DNA of 64,000 nt from Metellina segmentata (lineage: Eukaryota > Arthropoda > Arachnida > Araneae > Tetragnathidae), in NCBI GenBank assembly GCA_947359465.1, contig OX375881.1, positions 76,903,914 to 76,967,913 on the forward strand. Reading direction: 5' to 3'. The translations under genes were made by a program, and so were the position numbers. This document shows positions 35,001-45,082 of this stretch, piece after piece (the stretch's first letter is position 1; each line of letters opens with the position of its first letter). A model generated the notes under the pieces. The model was not told the origin of the DNA. It worked only from the letters and a program-made list of their open reading frames with translations, and did no database searches.

Positions 35001-35540
35001 GAATCTGGAATTTCCTAATGTGTTTAAGCCATTCTATTAAATGTTCAAGTACCATTCAATTAAAAATCCTAGTTCTGTCCCCCTCCTGCTCTTTTTCTGT
35101 GGGAAACTAGCAAAAGAGCCCCAATAAATCTTGCTTTTAATCTTGTCTCACATCTGTTTCAATGATTTTATGTGCAAGCAACCATAGGTTGGAGGACAGA
35201 TACCACTTAAAAAACTTACAGTTAATTACCCCTGTGAATTTATTTTTTATCGTAATATTTCTTTATATATACAAGATTCTCATCTGCTAGCAAGTCAGTT
35301 CAGGCTCAACAGTGGATCTTTGGCACTGTAATCAATATTTGGGGATATTTGGACAATAAATATTAAATGCAAAGATGTCAGTATAATTTTTGCAACATTA
35401 AAAAATTCTTTTAAATTGTTTTATTAATTTGTTTCAAAAATTATGTTGCAGGGAAGAGTGTTGTATCTTGGACCAATCTTTACTGCATAATTGTTTTAGC
35501 ACACATTATAATTTTCTCACTAGCTTAGAAAGAATATAAA
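32068..35540. other. AT-rich DNA, no gene seen
   Basis: A local imperfect direct repeat (cagttgtaccttga... caagaaagaat) occurs at about 32269-32306 and 32320-32370. A repeated tatgcaccctgg lies at about 34455 and 34488. No coding sequence is supported. Confidence 0.5.
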
Positions 35541-35564
35541 AACTGATTTTCACACATCGTTTTT

Positions 35565-35880
35565 TTTTTTCCGCTAAATATTTTTAGCAAATACGCAAAA
35601 TAAAATATGTATTATCTGAGTATTAATGTTAGATTTAAAATTGATTAGAGGTGTGATCAGTGATGTAAAATTTAAATATCTGGGTATATTTGCTTTTGTG
35701 GGTCAATATCATCTTTAATAATATATTAATTAATTACAATCGCTGTGTGTGACATCGTAATCAATTAATCGTTTTAGCAAACATGTTTTAAAAAAAAATA
35801 AAAATAAATAAAAAAAAAAAGGCAAAAAAAACTTTAGGGTAGGAATTTTTGTATTGTAATTTCAGGGTTAGTCAGATTGC
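35565..35880 (+). repeat. Dispersed repeat R, copy 1
   Basis: Phrases such as agcaaatacgcaaaa, gtattaatgttagattta, gaggtgtgatca, ttgtgggtcaatatc and aattaatcgttttag recur in the same order, inverted, at about 39800-40235. The repeat is at least 320 bp. Copy 1 is interrupted by an A-rich expansion at about 35790-35830. The class is not recognised. Confidence 0.75.
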
Positions 35881-35984
35881 AGGAAACAAACCACTTCTTT
35901 GGCCTTATAACTTAGCTTTTTCTTTGAACAGTTTTTATGTAAGATAAAATAATTTCAATAGGTATATAATTTCATAGCAACCTG

Positions 35985-36145
35985 CAAGTAGCACAGCACA
36001 GTTTTGATTCATCCCTGGGTGTATTTCTTCTGTGTTAGTAAAACTTCATAGTGTTTGTATGTCCATATCTGGATGTCTGTCTGGAGTTTGGCGCAGCATG
36101 GCCAAATATGGCCCTTGCATTATAAAAACCCTACCACCCAACCTG
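35985..36145 (+). mobile_element. tRNA-derived SINE, diverged copy
   Basis: A degenerate B box (agttttgattcatccctggg at about 36000) is followed by the shared body (gtatttcttctgtgt). The 3' tail tggccaaatatggcccttgc also resembles the tail of the copy at 41195-41385. Confidence 0.5.
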
Positions 36146-36929
36146 CAATTGTCTTAGTTGAATCATTCCTTTCTCTTGCAGGTATCTGATGTAGTGAAGC
36201 GTTTTATCGATGTGTTTAGTTCGTGCTTTATTCTTCCCAGATTACGATAATTTAATGCAAGAGCTGTTATCATCAAAGATGATAATGGGTCTAACTTGTG
36301 TTAATCCCAAGTCTTATATCAGGCTGATTAGGAACTGTGTTTCTCGAGCTGCATGAGACTACAATGTACGCCAGCTTTTGTAGAAGAGAAAGCAATGGTG
36401 TTTTGTCTCTTTGCATTTCGAGATATGACATTGTTTGTTATGAGGTCCTCTGGTATGTATCCACTGGTGGATTTTCTGGGTTCTCCAATCTGTATAATAG
36501 TTATGTGACGGGATAGATTTTTCTTCTCTAGAGTGCATCAATTTCAGAATTTTAGTTTAAGTAGCTTGTTAGTTTCTTCACTGCTTCCCACAGTTTTGGT
36601 TTCTTGTTCCTCCTTCTCTGCAGGGTGATTGCATTTGCATTATTGGCACAAGTGTCACGATTCCATGGCTCAGTGGCAGACTGCTGGCATTGACTGATCA
36701 TTTTTGTACACTGGTGTCCAAAATTATCTTTACATGCATAGAATCAGATTTCTCAGAAACTGAACTATGATTTTATGAATTTGTGTGGAATGACGTAACA
36801 TATGCACATCACAACACATAGATACAAAGGAAAGAATTTAAGAACACTGCATATGATATAAAACTGTAACATGGAACAATAAAAATGGCAATAATATGTG
36901 AAGGAGAGTTCAGAAAAAATGAATAACTC

Positions 36930-37400
36930 AGAAAAAAAAATGAAGGCTTATGAGTTTAATTTGGAATGTGATCGCCCCGACTTGTGTACACACATCACAA
37001 CGTGATTTCATGCTGGCAATGTTGTTAACCACAGTTTGGGGAATTTAGTTTTATTCCTCCAGCAATGCAGTCTGCAGCCCTGCAGACTGCATTGCATCTC
37101 TAGGAGGAGGTTGTTTCTGTGCAACTGCTTTTCCAAGGTAGTCCTATAAGTTCTCTTCTGTTCAGATTAGGAGATTTTGCTGGCCACAGTATTTGTTCAG
37201 TGGCTTCGTTTTCAAGGACTTTGTCGACAAAGTTTGCTAGATATGGACAAACATTATTGTCTATAAGTAAAAAATCTGATCCATATGCACCCCTGAAAAG
37301 TCTTACATAACGTTCTGAGGTTTCATCACGATATCTCTGGCCGGTCATAGATCCTCTTGAAAATGTGTAGGGGCATACGTTCATCAATCATTATTTCTCC
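36930..37400 (-). pseudogene. Tc1/mariner transposase fragment
   Basis: On the minus strand 37387 to 37100 reads GQRYRDETSERYVRLFRGAYG, then DFLLIDNNVCPYLANFVDKVLENE and WPAKSPNLN. These are the second and third catalytic blocks of Tc1-type transposases (canonical DNARPH and WPAxSPDLNPIE). Past the last block, NIASMKSRCDVC reads in another frame down to about 36970. Stops and substitutions of key residues (IDNNVCPY in place of the DNARPH form) mark it as dead. Confidence 0.78.
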
Positions 37401-37499
37401 ACACCTGCACTACCAAAACGGTTACATTTCATACTATTCCATTTCCTTTTATCCCATTTCGACATCCCTCTTGTTCCACATAGATTTCCTTGGACAAAA

Positions 37500-38800
37500 G
37501 CTGTTTTCACATATCTGAAGAATTTTTATGCTTTTGTATGTTACGCTTCTTTGGAATGATCTGATTATGTTTCACAACTAAGAGCAAATGTTTCATAGTC
37601 AGTTCCAAATTTCTGGCTAAAAGCTTTTGCAACTAATCTTGCTTTATAGAGATTTATTTAATTATTTTGATTGCATTTTGCTTTAAAGGTCCATTTGCAG
37701 TTGATGACATTTCTCCCTTTCGGTAAATACACAAGTTCCCCATGTGTTGTTTTTCTAAAGACTGTTTCTTTTGTAGTTAACCATATTATTTTCCCTTTTC
37801 TATCAATATTTGAATGTCCTTTTCGATTCAAGATTGAGAATTTTTCATTGTAGTCATAACAATCTGTTGGTTGACCTTTCGTGATTGTGCTTGATCTTTT
37901 GATATCTTTAAATAGTTTCTTAGGTTCAATATTCACTGTTTCAGAAACTTGTTGATTTTTTCTAAATTTCTTAAGATTTTCATAATTGTCTTGAAAGAGC
38001 TGTGGAGATTCTCTATTCCCCTTATTTTGGACGCATCTTGTCTGTTATTGAACTTTGCATCAGAAATCCCCAGACAACCCATGACTTTATAAATTGAACA
38101 TTTCTACTGATTATGATTTTATCTTTGGCAACTAGGATTCAGTTTCCTTTACTTTCACAGTGTGTAAGCCATTAGTTTTCTGTCTGTATTGGTGTCTTGT
38201 TTTCCTTTTTTGGATTTGTGAATGTAAGAGAAAGCCTTGCATCCAAATAATATAAGGTGTTAGAGGTCAGGTTTCTTGTTCTAAAATTCGTATGGTGTTT
38301 TGCTGTAGAATTTTGTAGCATACGATTCTGAAGATAACTTAGTATAGCTTCTGCCCAATATTTCTTAGGTCAATTATCTGAGTCAGCTAAGAGTCATCTT
38401 GTTATTTCTACAAGGGTTCTGTTTTTGCTTTCATTAACATTTTGTGCTGGACAGTATGGAACAGCTAGGTGATGCAGTGTTTTTCAAAGTATTCATTAAA
38501 TTTTTACCACTACTGTCACTTATTTGTACTTTCTTTCCAAATTGGTTTGAGGGTGACGAATTGTTTAAGCTACTGCTTAAGCTTTGATGCTACATTTTTC
38601 TTTTCATTTGGTAACTGATTGTACTTACTGTAGTCATGTACAAAAGTTACAGAGTGTAGATTCTTACTGACAGGGTGTTTGTATTGGTTTGCATATATCA
38701 GTATAAAGGAACTCGAAAGGCTTTAGATACTCTAAACTTAATTTCTTCAGGATATGGAAGATCAGTTGATTACATTTTGTGAATGGAATACTTGTATATT
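37500..38800 (-). pseudogene. Ty1/copia integrase-RT region, decayed
   Basis: Minus-strand reading gives, from about 38400 to 38160, YWAEAILSYLQNRML and an YIHKSKKGKQ block, as in the integrase C-terminal region of copia elements. It continues with LVYLPKGRNVINCKWTFKAK (about 37740-37680). After a stop comes YKARLVAKAFSQKFGTDYETFA, the start of a copia RT (canonical KARLVAKGFSQ). Many stops and frameshifts. The gag of the same element is probably the fragment at 40945-41185. Confidence 0.72.
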
Positions 38801-39399
38801 CCTGCTTGCAATTATATAGTGTAATTCCTTCAATGAAATCTTTATTTACAAGTTGTTTACTTGTGTCATTGTTTCTATGACCAAGTTGTCTATGCCAAAT
38901 TTGCAGTTTTGATGTTTACATTCAAATGCTATGTGAACTTATATTTCATTAATTGTTTTGATTGATTTAGTTTGGTAAATATTATTTAAGGTATTATAAA
39001 TTCCAAATACATTTTATCTTACAGTTTGTTACCTATGTATACAACTGAGAAGCCTTGTGCTAAACTTTGACCCATTGGCAATAATTATTCAAGAGGGGTT
39101 CCTTATTTCAAACTACAAGAAATCATTCAAATTGCTTACCAGATGGTTTCTTACTGGTCTTTCTCTCGTCAACTCTGAACACCTGTGTTGCTGTTCTTGT
39201 AGGAAAAATGGTAGATCGCTTGTTTTGTTCTTAGATGAAAGTAGAAAGGATCATTCTGAAATGATTATTGTGAGGGCTATACACTTAATTCTGTTTTTAC
39301 ACAATAGATATGTTCTTGAAGAATATACGTGTTGAAAAAAGACAGTGTATCTATGGAAGAAAAGAAGATGGGTCCCAGATCTAAAAAATCAGGACAAAT

Positions 39400-39785
39400 C
39401 AGGGTGTAAAAAAATCAAGTAAACATATATTTTTTATTTAAATTAAGATTTTTTAATTTAATTTTCTGTGTGCCCTATTCTCTGTTTTCACAACAATTAC
39501 AAATAAATTTGTTAAATAAAAAATTGAGTTTTGGACACATAAACCAATATTTATTTTAGTGAACAATCGGAATTTTTGACATGGTAAATCAATATTTATT
39601 TTACTAAAAATCATAGTTTGTAACATGGTAATACATTTAAAAAATGAACTTTCAAAATAAATGTAAAGGTAAAACATTTGTTTAACTTTAAAACACAAGT
39701 TGACATCCTCCATAGTTTTTCTTGAGTAAATTACATAATGTTAACAAATTTATCAGTAAGTGTAAGTGACAGACCTAAGGTAAAC
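39400..39785 (-). mobile_element. Non-autonomous hAT element, copy 3, truncated
   Basis: Starts cagggtgtaaaaaaatcaag, the inverse of the right end of copy 1. It continues with inverted shared text (aagttgacatcctccatag, cttgagtaaattac, acagacct). The other end is missing, and repeat R begins where homology stops. It lies between the copia gag and pol relics and so was inserted into them. Confidence 0.75.
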
Positions 39786-39799
39786 AAACAAAAAAAAAA

Positions 39800-40235
39800 C
39801 AGTTTGCACCCAATTAACCCTGAAGTTACAATATAAAAATTCTGCTGCTAAAGTTTTTTTAGACTTTTAAAACAAATTTAATTTAATTAAAAAAACATGT
39901 TCATTAAAACGATTAATTGATAACGATGTCACAGTGATCGTAATCGATTAATAATTGTTCATTATGTATTCAGTTCAGGCATTTTATGTCATAAATAAAC
40001 TCTTTAGGGGTGAATAAGCAGTTAAACCTGCTATTTCTAACTATTGAAGAAAAATTATAAGTACACAATTTAGGTAAATACCTGAGTATATACCCAGGAT
40101 ATTGACCCACAAAAATAAATATACCCAGGAATTTTACATCAATGATCACACCTCTGATACATTTTAAATCTAACATTAATACTTGGATAATATTTCCTTT
40201 TGCGTATTTGCTGAAAATATTTACTTTTTCCTACT
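39800..40235 (-). repeat. Dispersed repeat R, copy 2 (inverted)
   Basis: The inverse of 35565-35880, with more complete text on both sides (gaccctt-like end at about 40270). Motifs gattaattgataacgatgtca and atattgacccac are shared. It sits between hAT copy 3 and the copia gag remnant. Confidence 0.75.
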
Positions 40236-40944
40236 TAACTGCCCTAAAAATTTTCTTATGTTACAGGAAACAGACCCTTTTTTTTCCGGCCTAAATTATA
40301 GTATGATTAAAATAAAAACAGTACATTATAAAATTATGCATGAACATTGTCAAAACTTTCAAATAGATGTCAACTTGTTTTTTACTTTACTGTTTGGCAG
40401 AATTTCTGACTCTACACAAAACAGATTACTTAGTCTATAGACACCTCAGATTATTTACAAGTGTCCAGTGCCAAACATTTTTTTTCAAAACTCGTCAGTA
40501 CTGGGTGTAGCCATTAGTGCTGAAATGTTGTGGACATTGTCTTCTTCCTCTATTAATGAATTTCTTTCTGTGATGTCTTGAGTAGAATCTGGTGTTGATG
40601 TTTCACTGGTTTTACAAACTAATTTAAGAGTTATTAATTGTTTGGTGCTTTGGTTAGGCTGCTATATAATTTTCTGTAAGAGGCTGTCAACTACTTCAGT
40701 TCACATTGAAACTTTCCTGCAAGTTCCTCATTAGTATGTATAATTTTAAAATAATACTACCATGCCTAAAAATTATTAAAAAAAAAATAATAATAGAATT
40801 TAGGCAAATTTTTTTTAGAAATTGGCTTGACCCGCTTGTGTTAAATTGAAATGATTTGCGTAAAAAGAGAATGAAGTATTTATTTTGAATTCTTGTTAAA
40901 TAAAATTCGTGTAACAAAGTTTCGTGCAAAAACAGAATTAGGTG

Positions 40945-41185
40945 TATTTACAAAATGTCTTATTTTGGAATGAAGGTTTGAGTACTTTTGATTCTGATGA
41001 ATTAGCTAAGATACTTTTGAATTCGTTAATTAATTTTCCTTTTATAAATTCTGGTGTTAATTCTCCTTCTGGTCTCGCTTTAATGGTGGTTATTAGTTTG
41101 TCATATGTGCTAGGTATGTGAGCAATCCAAAAGAGCCAAAATTTGGTCTTTATACTTTCGTCTAAAGGTTTTACCTTAGCTACTA
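40945..41185 (-). pseudogene. Ty1/copia gag fragment
   Basis: Minus-strand frame reads SIKTKFWLFWIAHIPSTYDK, LITTIKARPEGELTPEFIK and GKLINEFKS, the copia gag (UBN2-type) pattern LLxSLPxSYDxLVxxLEARPExELTxxxVxxxLL. It ends FCKYT where a zinc knuckle should begin. The upstream part of the open frame (41186-41324) is antisense of a SINE, so the gag was interrupted there. Confidence 0.7.
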
Positions 41186-41194
41186 TCTTAAGGA

Positions 41195-41385
41195 GAGGGT
41201 CAGTGTGGCTTAGTGGGTCTGCCCACTGTGCTAGAAACTTGTGAGTTGTGGGCAGTACAGGTTTGATTTCCCTGGGTATGTTTCTCTTCTGTGTCAATGA
41301 AATTTTCCTTCTGTGTATGTCCATTTCTTGCTATTGTCTTGCGTTTGATAGTCTGGCCAAATATACATAACTTGTGCCATACAAA
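41195..41385 (+). mobile_element. tRNA-derived SINE
   Basis: The head carries an RNA polymerase III A box (TGGCTTAGTGGG, 41206-41217) and a B box (GGTTTGATTTC, 41260-41270) with tRNA-like spacing. A body with gtatgtttctcttctgtgt and a 3' tail beginning tctggccaaatata follow. The same pattern recurs at 35985-36145, and the B-box part at 53555-53600. Confidence 0.68.
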
Positions 41386-41591
41386 CTAAAACACCTCCTA
41401 TCTATCTCAAGGAATGTTTGCATGTCTCAATTTTCTTCATGTTTTATGCAGTACAGTATTTGAACAGTATTGCAGTTTTATACAGTATTCCTCACAAAAA
41501 GAAGTTCACTTGAAATGTTTAGTTTCATGAAAGGTTTGAGCCTTCATGTACTGTTCTAGTATTGTGCATTTTGCTGTTTTCATATTTTATA

Positions 41592-42379
41592 CAGGGTGAT
41601 AACAGAACCTGGAAAACCAGGAAAAATCGGCATTCTCAAGGAAACTTTTTAATTCTAGAAAAACAGGAAACTTTCCAAATTTCACAAAAAATCGGGGAAA
41701 TTTTGATAACTTAAACAGCAACTATTATTGTTTGTCCTATTTAGAGATGTGCGATTACAAGGACTTTTGAGAATTAAATAAATAGTATTCACCGAAAATT
41801 GTTATAGGAATATAGAACACTGCCGTCGTAATTTTTGAACACTGAAAACCGCCGTGTCAGTTTTTTCGCGGCCGTAGTGTCTCGTTGCTGTGAGGCCGGC
41901 GATACAACTTGTGGTATATAATTTGAAATTTGTGTAGCTAATGATTTTTTTTGTGTATTACATTTATATTTTTTGCTTGTAATTACAATTTTTTAGATTT
42001 TATTATGTATATTTGCATTTGATTTTGATGTATAGTGTGATAATGTAGGGTCATATGAAAAAGTTCACAATCAAAATATTTTGTATTTATTCTCTCCAGT
42101 TTTCAATTTTTATTGTAAGAGCTCCATTAGGGGTTCCAACCCTTACAATAACAGTTAAAATATCTTAGAGAAAAAATACAATATATTTGTGGAGAATTAT
42201 CCTTTCACCCCATCTGACCCTAAATATTTAAAAATAATGTGCGGATACTGTTTTTCGAAGCCAATCATGGATCACAACATTTATTAAGGGAATTATAAAA
42301 TCAGGGACATTTTTTTTGACACTATCAGGGAACTTTTTGGAGGATTGCCATCCTGTTTGCTCCTCAGGTTGTCACCCTG
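41592..42379. mobile_element. CAGGGTGG-type (hAT-like) short element, copy 2
   Basis: Starts CAGGGTGATAACAGAACC and ends GTTGTCACCCTG. It aligns along its whole length with 31275-32067 (shared tgtttgtcctatttagagatg, gatacaacttgtgg, cccaaccc-type blocks) but is clearly diverged. No clean target duplication. Confidence 0.72.
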
Positions 42380-42785
42380 TTATATGTATTATCCTTGATA
42401 AATAAGTTGATTGTTGCATGACACTGTCAATCACACTTATTCTATTTCAAGTTGAAGGGATCAGAAATTTCATATTCAATAGCATCGTAAAGATACTTTT
42501 TAATTAGCAGTATTTCTAGTTTAAATTTTCATGTTGAATAGATCTGACAAATAAAAAAATTATATTTTAGAAGCAGGGTTGACAAGTTTCTGCCAAAATG
42601 GTTTAAACCACTGGTTAAAACCGGCATGGCAGAAACTAGTTTTGCCATTAAAGTGGCAATAACTGGCAGAAACCCCGAAAATAACTATTTCACGGGATAA
42701 AAACTAATTGAAGTTCCACAAATAGCAGAGAGGAATGCTTTTTAAAGTAAAACCAATTCAGTTATAATGTTTGCAGTATTTATAT

Positions 42786-43350
42786 TTATTCAAAGGTTAC
42801 ATCGCAGCAAATTCTACATTTAAGTTCACTTTTTCCACGAAGTAGTCTATAGCAAAAGACCAATTTTGCTGCTGTTTCCAAACCCAAACAATTTCTTAAT
42901 TCGTCGTGAATAAACGAAAAGTTTGAGAATATTCTTTCAATCCCAGCAGAACTTGCAGGCAATATCATCACTGTACAAACAAAAGTTACGAAATCTTCAT
43001 TTACAATTGTTTTCTTTAAACTACACTACAATGTAGAAGAAGCTGAAACCTTTTCCAAGACTTCATTAGAGTAATATGTTTCGGGAAACAGCTGATTTTG
43101 CTTGAAATGCTATGATGTATGGCACAAAATTTGGTTTGATGTCATTAAGTAATTCCTTAGCACTGTCTTCCTGGTCATGTGACAATTTAGATCCCATGTA
43201 CTTTGGGTGAAGCATTTAAGCTAGCACATGATGTTGAGTTACTGCTCGATCAAATCTACTTATAAACTTTCTTTGGTTAGTTTCCATGAGATTATTATCA
43301 GCCGTTGGTGTTAACCAAATTTCACAAGCATCTGCAATAGAACAGTCATG
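42786..43350 (-). pseudogene. hAT transposase, C-terminal part
   Basis: The frame 42971-42786 reads PASSAGIERIFSNFSFIHDELRNCLGLETAAKLVFCYRLLRG. This is the hAT C-terminal dimerisation domain (pattern S.A.IER.FS....I....RN.L..E.A.KL.F). Further upstream on the minus strand, in broken frames, FVPYIIAFQAKSAVS, YMGSKLSHDQEDSAKELL and SIADACEIWLTPTADN are readable. Frameshifts and stops show that it is not functional. Confidence 0.8.
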
Positions 43351-43607
43351 CAACAGAAGACATAACAGCATTAACAGATGTCAACAAACTACATTCAAAC
43401 TTTATTCTTGAAAAAATGGCTTCCTTTAATAGTCTTGCCAACTATATGCATGGAAAAGCCAGTAATTATGTTAGGTTTAGGTTTAAGTTATAAATAATGT
43501 GGTTTTCTAAAAACAATTTGTTCTTGCAATAAATCCTTGATTTACTGCAAATATTTTTTAGCTATTGTAATCTATTTTTATTATTAATAATTTCTTAGTA
43601 CTGCTCA

Positions 43608-43896
43608 CATAGGCGGAGAGAGAGGGGAATCCTTGAGAGGCACTAAAGCTGACTGAAGGGGGTAAAAATTTGGAGTTTCTTTCCCCCCTCTCCTCTACGA
43701 ATAATGAAATTGTGTCATGTCGTCTATTGATGAAAAGATGTTCTTCGTTTTTAATTAGAAAATATAAATTCAATATTTTTCTTTCATTTATACCAACAAC
43801 GTACGACAAGACACATACAACAAGATGTTGTACGTGTCTTGTTGGCCGAAATAGTTGGCGGATCCGTGCCCCCCCCCCCACATGACTCCGCCTATG
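43608..43896. mobile_element. Small inverted-repeat element nested in the hAT
   Basis: Inverted ends CATAGGCGGAG (43608-43618) and CTCCGCCTATG (43886-43896). A poly-C tract lies near the right end. A second internal palindrome (cgtacgacaagacac... gtgtcttgtt) is near 43800-43845. Flanks ctgctcac and ctgccacg are only roughly similar. No genes. Confidence 0.65.
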
Positions 43897-44377
43897 CTGC
43901 CACGTTCCGTTTTTGCTATTGTAAAAAATTTGCCTTGTAGTTTCTGCCAGTTATTGCCATTTTCTGCTGGTTTAAACCAGTTATATCCAGTTTGCATGGC
44001 AAAAAACAGTTTCTGCCAGCAGAAAGTCAACCCTGCTTATAAGATATTTTATGGAGAATGAAATTGTGCTCATGAACATGAGTTTGGCTTTCAAATTTAC
44101 AGTACTGTAATTCTTTGTCCGAATGAAAGTTATCCTAGAAATTTACTCATGCAGAAAAACAAAAATAGTCATTAGCACAAGGTTGGAAAAGCTGAAAGGG
44201 TCACCAACACTGTATACAGCACTTATCACTAACATCAATTGATATACTTACTAATATCAAATCTCTCTGCTACATTGCAAATATTTAATTTGAGATGCAT
44301 GTTCAACACTCTTCCCTATTTGAGATTTTTAGAAAAATTGAAAATCCAGATTACTATTTCTTACCCATTTTTCCAGG

Positions 44378-45082
44378 CCTGAATCGGGTAAGATTTTGTA
44401 ATTTGTGTTATAAGCGGTTATGTTTTGAAACGATTGCAAAATGGATGATTTAGAAACATCATAATTTGTATAATTCTGGTTGGATTAAATATAATTGAAG
44501 GGGTGAGTGGAAGGGGGTTATGTGACATTTGTTTACATTTTGGGATTATTACAGATTTGAAGTTGCCTTAGGGTGAGGTATGACTTGTGCTGACATCTAG
44601 AGCAATAACACCTATGTGGATACTTGCACCACAACCAATCCAAAACTCATCAAGTATAAGTACTAATGACTTTGAGGTCAAATATCTCGAAACTATAAAA
44701 ATGTCACATTACCCCTTCCACTCGCCCCTTCAATTTATAATTAAGATTTTTAAGACAATTAAGATTAAGAAAAATTAAAGAAATTTGTAATAAGAAACGT
44801 TTGGATATTAATATTCCTGCTGATATCGATTTTGGCTGCTATATGTGTTTTATTTTATGCATATTGAGAAGTTTTTAAAACTTGTAAATAACTTCAATGT
44901 TTGTTTATAGGTTATATTTTCAAGTCGTGCCTTTATTTTGTTCCTGCCATGTTTTGACATCTAAAGGAGGACAAGTTCACACATATGGGGAGCTAAGTAT
45001 TACTGCCATTATGATGCTTCAACTGTTTGCTGCTTGTGATTCATTCTTAGAGGAATGTAAACTTTCACTAGTAATTCATTGA
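44378..45082 (+). promoter_or_regulatory. Region immediately upstream of the CBP frame; candidate splice sites
   Basis: A strong acceptor-like tract (cttacccatttttccag) ends at 44377. It is followed after only 11 nt by a donor-like GTAAGA (44389). Other acceptor-like tracts end near 44908 (tttgtttatag) and 45059 (ttcattcttag). The codon directly before the first ATG of the CBP frame is TGA, so any upstream coding exon must join inside the frame or use another start. No TATA box or initiator stands out. These are pattern observations only. Confidence 0.3.
44487..44745. mobile_element. Small inverted-repeat element close to CBP
   Basis: attgaaggggtgagtggaag at about 44487 recurs inverted at about 44715-44740 (cttccactcgccccttcaat), including the adjacent atgtgacatttt block. 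Arms are about 40 bp with few mismatches; the total is about 260 bp. It ends about 340 bp before the CBP start codon. Confidence 0.7.

Larger units (their letters stand above)
42574..44035 (-). mobile_element. hAT element with decayed transposase
   Basis: Ends are CAGGGTTGACAAGTTTCTGCC at 42574 and its inverse finishing CAACCCTG at 44035. Subterminal gtttctgcca and ggtttaaacca repeats lie at both ends. The flanking 8 bp (tttagaag and cttataag) agree at six positions, as for an old target duplication. Minus-strand coding remains are listed separately, and a small inverted-repeat element is nested at 43608-43896. Confidence 0.78.

Noticed and set aside
40938..41324. A 128-codon minus-strand gene
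   Set aside because: Only the second half is coding (copia gag relic); the first half is antisense of a SINE.
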